From: Lateolabrax maculatus
Lineage: Eukaryota > Chordata > Actinopteri > Acropomatiformes > Lateolabracidae
DNA length: 64,000 nt
Assembly (NCBI GenBank): GCA_031216445.1
Contig: CM062202.1
Coordinates: forward strand, 13,698,501-13,762,500
Direction of reading: 5' to 3'
Shown: piece by piece, positions 44,162 through 56,869 of the stretch
Numbering within the stretch: position 1 is the stretch's first letter
Layout: every line of letters starts with the position of its first letter
Notes under the pieces: model-generated
Database searches by the model: none
What the model was told of the DNA's origin: nothing
What the model saw: the letters and a program-made list of their open reading frames with translations, nothing else
Translations under genes and position numbers: made by a program

Positions 44162-46794
44162 ACTTGTTACACAAGCTCTCCAGGTAGGGCTTTGGGACAG
44201 AGCCCAAGCTTCCCTGATCCAGGTTAAATCTCTCACAAAGTTGCAAATCCTAAAAGGTCTTTGAATCACTTTTATTCTGCTATCTCACCCAAAATACTGT
44301 TACACCCAACTCTAAAGTCTTGTTTTGACAATAAATAGGATTGATGCGAAACCTGTCTGTCCATTCAACATTGTACCCATTTTAATTTCAAATTCAAAGG
44401 GTGGAGAACTTGCCCTTGTGTGCATGCACACACCCATCTCCTTGTTTAGAGAAAATGCACACACATGTTCTGATGGCTCATTGAAAGAGGAGCATCTTTT
44501 TCTCAATTATTTAATAATTAGTAATTAAGAAAGAATTATAAAAAATAAAAGCTTAATGTTTAAATAAATCATTTAATCATTGTCATTTAGCTGTAATGAT
44601 AATTAACCTTGTATCTTGTATCCTTGTATAAAAACTAATGAAACCAACTACAAAAAGAAATTCATAATCACATTCAGGACAACTTAATTCATTAGTGTTA
44701 TAAATATATGTTCATATATATAAACATATATATGAACATATAAATATAAAAGTTCATGATGTGAACTAGATGTGCAAGTTACAACCAGGAGCAGCTCCAT
44801 GCACAAAGATGGGAGCCCATATGGCCTGAAAGTAATTGGTTCAAGCTCTTAAAGCCACTTGACAATAGTACATAAAGTACATGGGAGGCTCTGGCTCTGA
44901 AGAATGTCACATATAGTTGCTGAGATTGCCTGACATATAGACATCACTACTATACAAGTTGTTTGAAAAACAAACAGCTGTGACTTGGAGACATAACATA
45001 GCAAGTTAAGAACCTCTACAACTGAGACCGAAGTGTGCTGCACAGACACACCTGAGACACAGTTGATATTACTAAAGGAAGATTAAAATATTCATATTAT
45101 CCTTCACACAAAATATTTACCTCAACTTTGTTCTAAAACTTTGTGGTATTCACAAATATCACTAGCGGGTAAATAACATTTATATCTAAACTTGTCTTTT
45201 GAGGTCCTCTTTTCTGTTTATTACCCATTTCATGACTGATATTCTGTTCTGTTAACAAAAACACTCAAGTATACTTCTGAAAGAGTACGTAACAATGTCT
45301 TATATAACGCACATTAGTTTTATTTCTTAATCATACTGTACATCCAAAATAAACATTTTATAATCACAATTAAAACAAAAATATTGCATTATAATTTAAC
45401 CCATGTAATCATTCAGGTGGTAGATATTCAATATACAGTATGAGGGCATGCCAACAAATACATAATCTTCCTCTCACATTGCCATTTTTATATAACCACA
45501 CTTGATTTTGAATTAAATCAATTCAAAAAGCTACTCAAAAACATCTCATCTTTTTCTGATCTTTCTTTTATATTCTAGCCACAGCTCCCTATATGCCCTA
45601 AAGAAACAAACTCATAATCGTGTCTCTTAAGAGTATGAAACAAGTCAGATCCTCATTCGCTGTCATTTACTGCAAGGCTCTTGGTTTTAGGCACCGATTC
45701 TATTGATCAACTGTTTGCCTTCATGTTAATTCACTATGCTTGCACACAACAAAAAAAAACCTGTTCAAAATGTTAGATCAGTATATATCAGCTAATCTTG
45801 TGAATGTTAATTCAAAGGATGACAATGACTATTATATACACTGCCGCTCAGAAATGATTGAACACCTTATATCCTGGCACTCTTTTTGGTTAAATCTCAA
45901 GATTTATGGTCATTGTAAAGACCTTAAAATTAAACCATATAAGTAAATTGAGAAAATATGGATACATATTCTGCTCAGTCAAATATGTACTGGACAAATT
46001 AGCATAATTTCTCTAAATGTTTTATTAAAACTAGACATTGTAAATATATTATGAAGCAGGGTTCTGCAACTGTATGGTTTATTTTTCACCTCAGATTTAC
46101 TCAGTCTGACTTTGGTGGACAAAGGGGCACTTGACAGATTTTACACGAGGATCAGTTTACTTACTTTACTTTAGTTCTCTACCAAAAGGGAGCTTCCTAA
46201 AATCAGAGACAATTTTAAATGCATAATTGAGACAAATTGCAAGCAAAAGTGTTTTTCCAGGGATTTAACCCTTCAATACTACACAGCTTTTTAGTCAGCT
46301 TTTTCGAGATGCCCCTACAGCCGCCACACCACTGTCAATTAGTATTAATCTGTAACCGCTGTGAGCAGCTCCATTTCTATTCTGCACTGCCATACTGATC
46401 AAAAGTGTCCATCAATGCCACGCTCAATCACGCAATTTTAGTATGAATTGCTATTTTTAGGTAGACTTAATTTAATTTGTGTGTGTATACTCCATCCTAA
46501 ACTGTAGTTTAATTTGGTGTAATTATTGTATAGTAATTGAAACACAGTTTATATATATAAATCCTTATATCCAACATCTTAATTAGCAAGCTCTCAGATG
46601 CTAACAAGGTCTTTAATTGGTGCTTGATTATAGGCAGGTGTGCCCTTATTTATATATGTTCAAATACAGTTTTGACAGTATGGCTTTGTGCTACAGTGAA
46701 CAAGATTTTGAACAAATCTAGATTATTTCCACCAAAATAAAAGTCACACACAATTAAATTCAGTTTTACCTATGCCTTACTTTTAATAGCTACT
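44162..46794. other. Intergenic spacer between kmt2a and ube4a
   Basis: This is strongly AT-rich, low-complexity sequence. Apart from a perfect hairpin at 44705-44742 and possible extra polyadenylation signals for ube4a (for example TTTATT near 46080), I see no gene or RNA here. No ATP5MG-like coding sequence was found in this spacer. Confidence 0.6.
44705..44742. repeat. Perfect inverted repeat (17-bp arms, 4-nt loop)
   Basis: The left arm TATATGTTCATATATAT and the right arm ATATATATGAACATATA are exact inverted complements around AAAC. It can form a stem-loop or cruciform. The arms are AT-rich with one TTC/GAA step, so it may be a decayed microsatellite palindrome. Confidence 0.85.
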
Positions 46795-46800
46795 TTTATT
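46795..46800 (-). terminator. ube4a: Candidate ube4a polyadenylation signal
   Basis: The minus strand reads AATAAA here, 619 bases past the ube4a stop codon. It would give a short 3'UTR. A later AATAAA near 46080 is an alternative. Confidence 0.4.
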
Positions 46801-47418
46801 TACAATGCTGCCTTAGTTTTAACCAGAAGTGTTAAAATATAGGGTGTTCAAGATATTGCAGAGATAAGGCAGTGCATAATGTATTCTTCATGAAAGGTGA
46901 AATCAAGCTCACGTCATAAACGATCCCATCCATGTTTTGCCTTAAGAGTTCCCAAAAATACTTACCTTGCAGTATAAAATCTGGTTAGGGTCAGCTGGTC
47001 AGTCAGGAGTTCATACAGTACATTCAACAAGTCCTGTTGAAACTGATACTTCTGGCCACAGTTCTGATTGTAATAATAACTAATCAATACACAGTATTCA
47101 GGGAGAGAGAAACCAGAGGTTGTACCACCCTACTAAAGTTATCATAGGGCATCATGGGAGTCAAACAGCTACTGTGCATGGATTTTGAAGCTGTCACCAG
47201 CCGGTGGGCTACAGTTTGCCTGGACTGTTGTCACAGAGAGAATCCACTGAGTATGAAGGCTGCGTGAAAAGGCTAATGCAATGTTAGTCAGACCAGAGGA
47301 GGAAATCCACAGAGGCAAGCACACCATGGATTAGCCAAGAAGCAGAGGAGCACGCGAGGTTTGAGCCAGGAAAGAAAACAAGGATGCAGTCATTGTTTAT
47401 CACAGCAAGGGGCCACGG

Positions 47419-47817
47419 CTAGCCACTGGGTCCCAGCTGGAGCCTCTCCTGCTTATGCTTATCCAGCCACTGTAAGATCTGCTGTTTGAGTTCCTCGTTT
47501 GGCCTGATCTGGTCCATAGTTAGAGGACTGCGGTTGAAAGGGTCTGTCTGGTCACTGCAAGGGGGACACGAGAAACAAGAAAGGTCATATGTGGATACCG
47601 ATGTTGCCTACTGGATATCATCTGCAGAGAATTTTGATGCTTTGTAGAGAGTAACCAACCTGAGGAGGTGCCTTGCTATAGTTGTGCGGTCCACTGTGAC
47701 ATTGGAGGAAGGGAGTAGAACAGGATCCAGCATCAGAGTGGACATGATGGGATCCAAAAACTCATCTGGGGCGTCTGAATATGTCTCCTCTTCCTGCTGT
47801 TGTCTGTCTGCATGAGA
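47419..47817 (-). CDS. ube4a: ube4a exons 18-19: U-box
   Basis: The catalytic U-box spans DEFLDPIMSTLMLDPVLLPS, NVTVDRTTIARHLLRSDQTD, PFNRSPLTMDQIRPNEELKQ. It recruits E2 enzymes through a RING-like fold without zinc. The protein ends soon after in a Lys/Gln-rich tail and TAG at 47421-47419. Compared with human the last residues differ, but the U-box core is intact. Confidence 0.94.
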
Positions 47818-50800
47818 CTAAAACAGAGGGACAATGACAACAAACCTTTTGAGTATGTCCACCTGTATTCACCACACAGCATAAATTCATTAAACAAAGA
47901 TTTGTAAAAGTTATAGATGTATTTTTGAGCCTTAAGCAAACAATTTCAAAGTCAAATGATACCTTTATTTTATCAGCAAGGAGTCCAAAACCCACAATCA
48001 TGTCCCCAGGCTTGTTTATCTTCTTCAGTACCCTTACTGTCTGGGAGAAGAGGATAGGAGAATACGATCGTCCATCCTTTGGAACTGTAGCACAGAAATT
48101 CTCCTCATCGCTGCCAAAAGACAGAAAGAAACCACAATAGTGATCGTACTAAGCAACGTGCCACTGTACTACTTCTCCAGATGATATGGCACCAATAAAA
48201 GAATGGAATGAAACAAAATATATAAGAACAAAATATAAAAAGAAGACTGCTATATGCTTTTTCACAGTTTCTTCTCTACTGATAACAATTCCACAAAGAG
48301 GAGTGTTCACAACATACCCCAGATTCAGGTAGATGGTGCAGATGTCAGAAACAAGCTGCTGGGGCTTGAAGTCAAACTCACTGAAGTCTTTGACTTTAAG
48401 GGCACCCATCTTAGGACCCACCAGGTGCTGCAGGAAATAGTTCAGCATGGAGATGATCCTCTCAGCCAGGAAGGGATGTACAAAGATCCCCCTGATTTCT
48501 GGAAATGAGGGAAATGATTTAAAAAAAAAAAACATGGGACGTATGAAGACAAATTGGATGGATTAATCAATATATATATTTTCTGCCTGACCTGAGGTGA
48601 GGAAGGCCAGTGTGCCGATGGTCTCATTAGACATGATGTTGTGGAAGCGTCCCAGCTGTCCAAACATCTGTAGGCTTGACTCCTTCTCTCTTCTGGCATC
48701 AGGGGCCAGGCCTTCCCACTCCCCTCGATCCCGCTCCAGCTGCAGGACCTTGATTTTACTCAGGTACTACAAGACAAGAAGAGAGCGTATCAGTCTTTTG
48801 TTGGGCTGATGAAACAGACACTCTGACAAAGATAAAAACACAACTAAAATAATGAAGATTTACTTATGAGGATTTAAATTAATCAACATTTTCAGCAAGC
48901 AATTTTATATCCCAATAGTTGATTAAATCTGTGCCAGATTCCCTCCTTGTGTCTTATATTTTGTGAGTTGTATTTCACCATGTGAAGTGAACAACAAACA
49001 AACAACAGTGAAAACATAATGGTAGTTTACTACATAATAGTAATGTGATGGAATAGCTTATTTGCCATGTATGGAGGCTGGTGAACTCAGTCTTACCTGA
49101 ATAGCTTCATCCAATAGAAAGATGGCATCATTCATCAGTAAGTTGAGGAACCTGAGGAACAGAGGGGGGTTCATGGCCTCCAGGTTCTCAGATGCATAGT
49201 GCGCCAAATGCTGAAACAAGAGATCAAACTAAATGAAGAGCACATTGGGATCAATCTGATTAATTTACTACAGTTTCCCAATATATAAATCACCTGGTAG
49301 TAAACCAGGGAGTTTATCTGCCATTAATGAAGTTGCCCAAACATAAACTCCATAATACACCACACCAATTATGATTTTTATGTACAGCAACCAGAAAATA
49401 TTAACACTATATTTATATTTTTCCTTAACTGCTACCAATTTTCATCTAATACCAACATTGTTATACAGAAGTTCAACAGAATGTGGCCTTATGCCTTCAG
49501 TAGTGAGTGAATTTTAAGGAGAAAGAAAGGGAAGTTTGTTTTTTGCTACTGGGGCAGAAAGCATTTTACAGGATTATCAGATGCACCCAAACTTGAAGAA
49601 CACACCAAACTCGAACAGAAAAAGAACCTGTCAGCTTCTTTTTAGGCAAAAGGCCATCATGCCACTTTCATCTGAAAAGACAGTTAACTGAAGAATCTCA
49701 GACGCTAGTTTCTTATTACCTTGATACTCTCTCTATAGTTCTCTTTGCCCCACATGTACTTGAGGATGGGATACATGGGTCTTCTGTAGTTGAATTTCTG
49801 TTCAAACTGATGAGGATCACCTGAAAGAAAGAGAGGAAAACTAAATACAACATGCTTCATTGCCACTTTCTATTTCTTTTCATTTCATCCAGCTTCTCTC
49901 CCTATCTTGATCTGCAGAACATACACAGGTGTTCACACACAATCTAACCTCCAACAGTTTCACCTGACTAGAAAAAGACCCCAAATGATCCCAAGACTTT
50001 TATTTCTTTTCATCAGATTCTTTTGAAGTGTGCATACTTGTGACACCACCTGTTAAACAATCTATGGATGTTAATATGGCTTCATTCAAAGTCTTTAGTA
50101 CTGTTAAAAAAACATGAGTTCAGTAGGTCAAAACGTGTGAGGAATACAATGCTTCACCTGTGAATTCAATGTCTACAAACACAGTGATGATGGCCTCGGC
50201 CAGCTGAGGTGCATGTCTATAGGAGCAGAAGACTCTCTCTCGCTGGAACACAATTGGCTGAGCAGCACCAGAAGCCACCGGCTCCATGTGGGGCATCACC
50301 GCCTCTAAGACCTCGGCGAGCTTTGCTCTTAAATGAGGGTTCTTCATCCTGTTGTGCACACAAGACAGGAGGGATTGAAGCAATATGTGAAACATTGGTC
50401 TGTCTATTCAAAGCCCTGTTGGGCCTCACAATTCTTACTGTCAACTGACCACAATCACTGACATGGTAGATAAAGTCATGTACCTTTCTACGTTACCCAT
50501 GAAGACAGTGATGAAGTTAAGAATCTGCTCCAGACTTTCTGCGGAAGTCTCCAAAACATCGTCTGCAAATCGACGCAGGAAGATGAAAAAATCTCCCAAG
50601 TTCTCTGCAAAAAACTCTGACAAACAAGAGGAACACATGATTAATGACTATCATATGAAGGAATGTTCAGCATGAATGAATGATTGTACTGCATGTGACT
50701 AAACACTACTATCTTGCATGCACAGGTGCAGTTATTTCATTTCATGTATTTTGACAATAAAATGGTCTGAAATATCATCAATTACATGCTGATAAGGTGT

Positions 50801-53800
50801 CTTAACATTTGGTGAAAAATGCAGGTACATTAAAATTATTTAAAAATTATTATGAGGGGGGCAGCATTTGTTAGCTCAACACACTGTTTCACATTTTCCA
50901 TTTTAGGAGGTCAAAAATACGATCAAAGCTAACGTTGGGCTTTCTGTTCCACTGTATTTGTAGTGTAGTGGAAGACCTGACTTACCTGGTACATAGCACA
51001 GCATAGTATTCTGTAGGGAGGGAAGGGGAAAACTGAGTGCTACATGTTCAGGCCCCTGGTTTCCCATTCCAAGCTGAACCAGCAGAGCACCGGTGGAAGC
51101 TTGGAGGTTAAGGCAGCATTGCAGCATGGCAGGCTGCGTAGTGGCAGCTTTGGTTGACAGATAAACAATCATCAGACGCTCAAACTGCTCCAGGAGCTGC
51201 TCCGACATTGGGTTGCCTGTTCGCTGGGCCTCCTGCCATGTCACCTGGAGCCGGTGGAGAGACTGGTTCATCTTCACCATCTGCTCATGGAGTCTGGACA
51301 TGCACATTATGCATGCGCACAGGGGCATGGACACAAGCAGAACAAGACAACACGGGTTAATGCTAACATATGGTGCTAACATGAAGAACATAAAGTACAC
51401 TACATATTTCTGTGGGATCTGTGAAACAGATTCGCTCTTTCATTTCTTTATGGAAGTTACGTTGTTGTTTGTTTGAAGGTATGTACCTGTGGAAGCCAAG
51501 ATGCAGAGTGAGTTGCGTGAGGATGAGGTTTTCGGTCAGCAGGCTGTAGGACTGTGCAGACTCCACTGGCTGCTGAGGGGGCACAGGGATCAGACAAGTT
51601 TCCTTGTCGAGACCTGGTATAAGACAAGGGGGATCGTTTAGTCAAAAGTTTGAATGAATAATCTCGCAAAATCCTACTGCTATTAAAAAAACTGCTATAA
51701 ACCCACTTGTAAAAGCAAAACAAATAGCAGAGCTGCTGCATTATTACTTATACATAAAAATGATGACAATGTATTTAAAATGGTGAAAAGGAAGGGTTAT
51801 AGACACAAATCTTCACAGATATTAACCTCTTGCGTGCACATTGCGATTACGCCGCTCCTCTTCGCTCAGCTCTTTGAGGGCACAGTAGGAAGGGTTGAAG
51901 GTGAGCAGTTTGGGTGAACGCGGTCTGCAGAAGGGCTGGCACAGCTTCAGCAGTGCTGCACCCAAGTTTAAGAAGAATGCATCGGAGGCGTACATCTGGA
52001 AGAATATTTCTGGCATCTGATTGGCCCATATCTTTGCCCGGCCAGCGTTAGCCTGCAAACAGCTGCCCAACCACGAGAGCAGCAAGTGGCGTGTCTCACC
52101 AGTTCGCTGGAGCAGGTTTTTCAAGATCAGGTGCAGCTTGTCATGAAACTGGCCCATAAACTGCAACATATGGGCAGTAAAGATCATTAGCCCTGAGAAA
52201 TGCACCGTATGAGAACCAGTATATGTTTTTATTTTTTAATAATTTAATAAACAAAACAGCAACATCAAACTAAAAAGAATCTGTTTACCTGGTGGATGTT
52301 GGCCTCCTGGACCTTTGTCTCCTGGGCGCTGGAGCGGGAGGGGTTCAGGAAGTAGCCATGTCCCTCCACCACACCTGGGGTTTTCAACAAGCAGGAGATA
52401 CTCAAAACTGCCCCCAGTAGGGTCTTCTGGTACTGTAAACCATTAGCTGGGTCTTTGGGCTGAATGTGTTCCACCAATACCTGGGAAAACCAAGAAAAAA
52501 CAACTACTGTTGCAAGGATTTGAAAAGCTGGGGGCACTTACATAACAAACATGAAGGGTTCATGTAGCACTGTGAAATGTTACGCCATTACTGTATATCT
52601 GATTATGATTATGTGATTAATGTATATTATTGTATATTACTTGATTAGTAGAGAGCACTGAAATTAACGAAATTAACGTCGTAATCAGGCAAATTCACGA
52701 TAACATTTGTAAACATCCTTGTGTGTCTCCTGACCTTGGCAATATCTTTATGGTGGCTGAAATAGAGCAGAAGATCTAGGTAGGAGTAGAGGAGAGGCTG
52801 GCACAGGTCCAAGTCTTTGATGCGTCCCTGGAAGATATCAAGCACTGGTACTATCACCTCCTCGAAGGTACGCACCTCCTGGTCTGAGAGCAGGCCAGAA
52901 ATGACCTCCTCCACAAACTCAACCACTTCCTCTGACTCTGAAAAACAAGAGAAAGAAACTGAGGACAGAAAACTCAAGGCAAAGCTTTACCAAAGACAAC
53001 TAGAATAATAACTACATAAAAAACAGACAGCGGCAGGGGGAAAACAAATACACAAGAAATGAAACACTCAGGCCTAATTCTGAACTTACGTGCTCCACTG
53101 AAACTTTCCAGCAGCAGGTCCAGAAGCTGTTCGTAGATATTCTGGCTGATGTAGATCTCTGGGGTGAGCAGAACTGTCCGTGTGTTTGAAACCGTCAGGT
53201 TCTTACAGCGAACAGCAAACGACAGTAACTTCTCGGGTACCTTTGTCACCTGGTGCACAGATAATCAAGTCACTGAATTATGTTCAAATTACCAAGAATA
53301 GTCTATTAACAGTTGGCAATCTCGGGAAAATAGTTCACTTTTGGCACACCTCTTCTTTGGCCCTCTGGTAACAAGCAAAAAGGTACGGGATGGCACACTT
53401 TTCTCCAGCATCACGGTCAGCAGACAGGTTAACAGCGCTGCTTGACATCATATGGATGAGGTGGTTTCCTGGCTCTAACAGCAGCAGGCGGTTAAACAGA
53501 GCCTGGAGGACAAAGTGAAACATCAGACACAAATCAGTCTGTGTACATACATCCGCTAATCAACCATACATTTTATAAAGCACCTATAATAATAACATTT
53601 TCATGTATCATGAGATTCCTTGAATTTCTGTATCCATTTCTTATATAATGCAGTCAAATTCTACACATCTCACTTTCTCGCATCTAATGAACGGTGCCCT
53701 TGGCATTGCTTTAAGGTTGCCATTTCTGTACTGTACCAAACATTTAGTGGCTTATTGTGAAGAGAGAAACAAGACATAGAATAGGGGAGAATAGAGTAAT

Positions 53801-55450
53801 AATATAAAATACTGACCTGTTCTATGTTGTCCATATCCAGCCAGTCCTGTCCATCCAGATCTGCAGCCATCTCCTCCAGGTAAACACAGCGAGGGGGAAT
53901 CCCATTACCGCCTCTCAAACTGGGGTCACCTAGGGGTGAGAATAAAACCAGGGTCTATAAAATAAAGTCTACTCAAATCATATTAAACATAACAACCCAC
54001 AAATACTCGATTAATTGTATTTGATAAATACATCAACAGCATTAACATCAACATTAAAATAAATAAGACACGGGAGGATTAAATGCATGGTATGTATTTA
54101 CTCTGGTTTATTTCAGACTGAGGATGGTTTGCTGGTAATGTAAAAGGGTGAACACAGATTATCTGACCTGACTCGTCAACCCTGTCTCACACCCAGAGTT
54201 TTACACTGGCTTGAAGACAGGTTGCTACAGAGATACTATAGGAGGGCTGCTGATTTACAATAAACCAATAGCTACAGTAAGTTAACTAGATGTTGCAGAA
54301 AGTACTTGTGTTTACTGTTGTAGGTCATATATGTCGTCCACTATTAAATTTCCAGTGTTAAAAAAAAAAAAGTCCAAATGCTCATGGAACTACAGTAGTG
54401 GACCTGTTTGTGTGTTACTCCCAGGTATTTAGAGGAATTAGTAGAATTTCTTCTATGTGCAGCATGTGGATATACATGTAATCACCAAAAGTTGTGACAG
54501 ATGACTGTCACACCTTTAACCTGTGAACATGTTTATAAATCAGAAACTAGATTCAGGCTCAGGTCAGTCATTCACCAAAGCAAAACATGTAATTGAACCC
54601 ACAAAAAATGTAATGTATTTTAACTGTCTATAAAAAATGAAGAAAAGAAGAGAGATGTGTAAAGAGACAAATCAAAAGAGCATCTCTATGAACAAGAGAG
54701 AGAGGGAGCATACATATGTATAGAAGGAGAGAAGTTAAACCAAAACTTAACTTGTTTATGGTAATTATTCAATTCACTGTAACTCTTTGGTTTATCAGTG
54801 AAGTGTTTGGAACTTGAATGCAGACTAGAGTCTCTGGTGACTGTGACAACCACAGTTTAAGCAACAGGCCTGAGTGCTACACACTTATACTGTATGAAAG
54901 CAGTACAGATCAAAGTCTGATTATTTTTTTCCATTTACTTACTGTTGTCCAGAGTGATGAGAAATATTCTCTGGATCATGTGATTGACATTGAGCTGTTC
55001 ACACAGCTCCTGCCGGGACCGGAAGGAGCGGCTGATCTCTGCAACGGAGTCATCATTGTCATCAACGCTGTCCGACACAGAGTTTTCCGACTCTGACTGG
55101 CTCTCTCCTGAGTCCTCCACTGTGGAGATACAGAGGTTGAGTATGAAACCATGTGAATATATTTAAGCCAGATGTTAGCCTGACCTACACTTACAAGAAA
55201 TAAAAAATACTGGTGCTTCTCTATCACTGACATCATGTTGTACATGTATTTATAATTATTGTATTATACTGACTACACCTCTTATTAAAGGATTGCCGTA
55301 GCTCTGATGACTCTACTCACATGGTGGTTCAGCAGAAAGCTGTTGTGGTTTCTGGCCTGATGCAAACTGCTTTGCATCAGCCAGCGAACTGAAAAGGGCA
55401 GCGAAGGGGTTGCAGGAGATATTCTGGTTGTTGTTGCCCTGGTCAGTCAT
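47419..55450 (-). CDS. ube4a: Ubiquitin conjugation factor E4 A (U-box E3/E4 ligase), 19 coding exons
   Basis: UBE4A is a Ufd2-family protein that extends or attaches ubiquitin chains using a C-terminal U-box. Exons in transcript order: 55450-55321, 55119-54943, 53929-53817, 53502-53350, 53249-53090, 52937-52735, 52480-52289, 52160-51827, 51613-51487, 51293-50986, 50616-50484, 50348-50158, 49820-49720, 49210-49097, 48766-48592, 48498-48318, 48110-47963, 47817-47660, 47554-47419. They total 3,234 nt, or 1,077 residues plus stop (human 1,066), in frame throughout. The start matches the family (MTDQGNNNQNISCNPFAALF). Other matching blocks include EISRSFRSRQELCEQLN, HMIQRIFLITLDN and NLTVSNTRTVLLTPEIY. 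All introns are GT-AG. It lies in the same orientation as kmt2a, as in human. No defect is seen. Confidence 0.96.
48318..52160 (-). CDS. ube4a: ube4a exons 8-16: Ufd2 core
   Basis: These exons encode most of the helical Ufd2 core, the scaffold of E4 ligases. Conserved blocks are WANQMPEIFFQMYASDAFFL, GAALLKLCQPFCRPR, LTFNPSYCALKELSEEER, EQFERLMIVYLSTKAA, FFAENLGDFFIFLRRFADDV, MKNPHLRAKLAEVLEAVMPH, LFLRFLNLLMNDAIFLLDEA, MFGQLGRFHNIMSNETIGTL, VHPFLAERIISMLNYFLQHL and LVGPKMGALKVKDFSEFDFK. Exons 13, 14 and 15 were read directly from the genomic sequence and join in phase. Confidence 0.93.
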
Positions 55451-56209
55451 CTCACTGGGGCTCAACACTCACTCCATCCAAGATCCCAGCCTTAAGGAGC
55501 AACGCAGACACAACAACTAAGTGGCAATGAACAAGACTTACAATATCCAAGTGAGGGATTAGTGAGCATGTACAGTGTATTTCCATCATTATCCCACTAT
55601 TATCTTCACTACCCCACACTTAAAGTAAAAGACAGAGCTGCACAACTTCAGCACCATATCATTAACAGCTTGGCAGTTATTTTTTATCATCACTTCATTC
55701 AAATGAACTGGAACTTGTCTCCAAGCCACCACATAACTTACATTTTGTGCTGAATAAGATTCCTAGTTCACATCAAAATGTGCCATAAAACATGCAATTC
55801 TCCTTCTTTTTTGTAGGGAACTTGTTCAAAGCAGTTTAATGTCAACATCATATTTAAAAGACGCAACAGGATCAGCTGGGCATCTTCCTCTTCTTTGAAG
55901 CTTTAAGGCAGTCTGCCTCCTAGACGTGACATTACTGCCTTTGGGAATGAATGCCCCTCTTTTGCCCAGTTCATAATGTCAGTCCAATTGTCCTCTTACA
56001 ATCTAAACAACCGTCTTCTGTCTAATCTACTACCTCCACACCCTCTAACAGTCCTCTTTCTGTGCAATTCTGCATCTCATACTTCCTGCACGCTCTACTG
56101 TTTCTATCTCTGACCACTGATCGCAGCCAGATGTTTGCCAATAATGCCCCACTACTCTCCACAGTTCCTGCCTCCACTTCGCACCACACCAGCTCGACTC
56201 TGGGTGGCC

Positions 56210-56700
56210 TTCTCTCGCTCTCGCTTCATCTTCTCCCGCACCTCTCAGCCTGACAAACTCTCATCAGATCACAGAGGCGAGCCTGACGGTGACCATGCGG
56301 TCCAGCTGTCACCTGGCGACCCCCGGAGCCGCCTGGCTAACCCCGGCAGCGTGTTGTCACGGTTACCCATCAGTCCTGCGCCTAGCGGAAAAAAGCTCGT
56401 GTGACTCCGCGGGGCCAGCTTCCCGAAATAACCACCGCTGCGCTGTTTTCACGGCGTCCATGCGAGCCGCCCGGCAGTCTGGCGACGGGGGGTTTTTGTC
56501 CGCCCGACGTCAGGCGGCTACCTGTCTGCTAACGGCGGCGGCGGCGGCTCGTTAGCTGGTTAGCAGGCTAAGCTGTCATGGGGTCACCGCGACTCCCGTT
56601 ACAGCGAAAAAACACACCGGCTGCTGGCGGGACGGCGTGTAAGACCGGCCTGGACCGTGCACACCAGCGACAAAGAGGGCTGTCGTACCTGTTTGACGAG
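56210..56700. promoter_or_regulatory. CpG-rich segment at the ube4a 5' end
   Basis: CpG and GC density rises sharply here, for example in the GGCGGCGGCGGCGGCTCG run near 56533, relative to the AT-rich flanks. It covers the start of ube4a intron 1 and the noncoding exon, consistent with a CpG-island promoter. Confidence 0.6.
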
Positions 56701-56850
56701 AAGAAGCGTGTGTTGTTTTTTTTTTGGTTTAAAAAAAAAGAATAGCTTCTACGAAAGCAGTGGCAGTTCCTCAGTAAATTGAAATTGTACACGTCATCAA
56801 AGTGAGACGGAGGGGGGGGGGGGGTGCTGAGTAACTTTGTTTTTTTTTTT
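56689..56850 (-). promoter_or_regulatory. ube4a: ube4a noncoding first exon and promoter region
   Basis: A good donor, CAAACAG|GTACGA, ends at 56689. The first coding exon carries about 35-40 nt of 5'UTR with an acceptor near 55490, so a noncoding exon 1 here is likely. A CRE-like TGACGTG is read on the minus strand at about 56790. The upstream edge contains a G-run (about 56812-56824) and a T-run (56839-56855). The transcription start is not fixed. Confidence 0.5.
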
Positions 56851-56869
56851 TTTTACGGAATCTGAAAAC

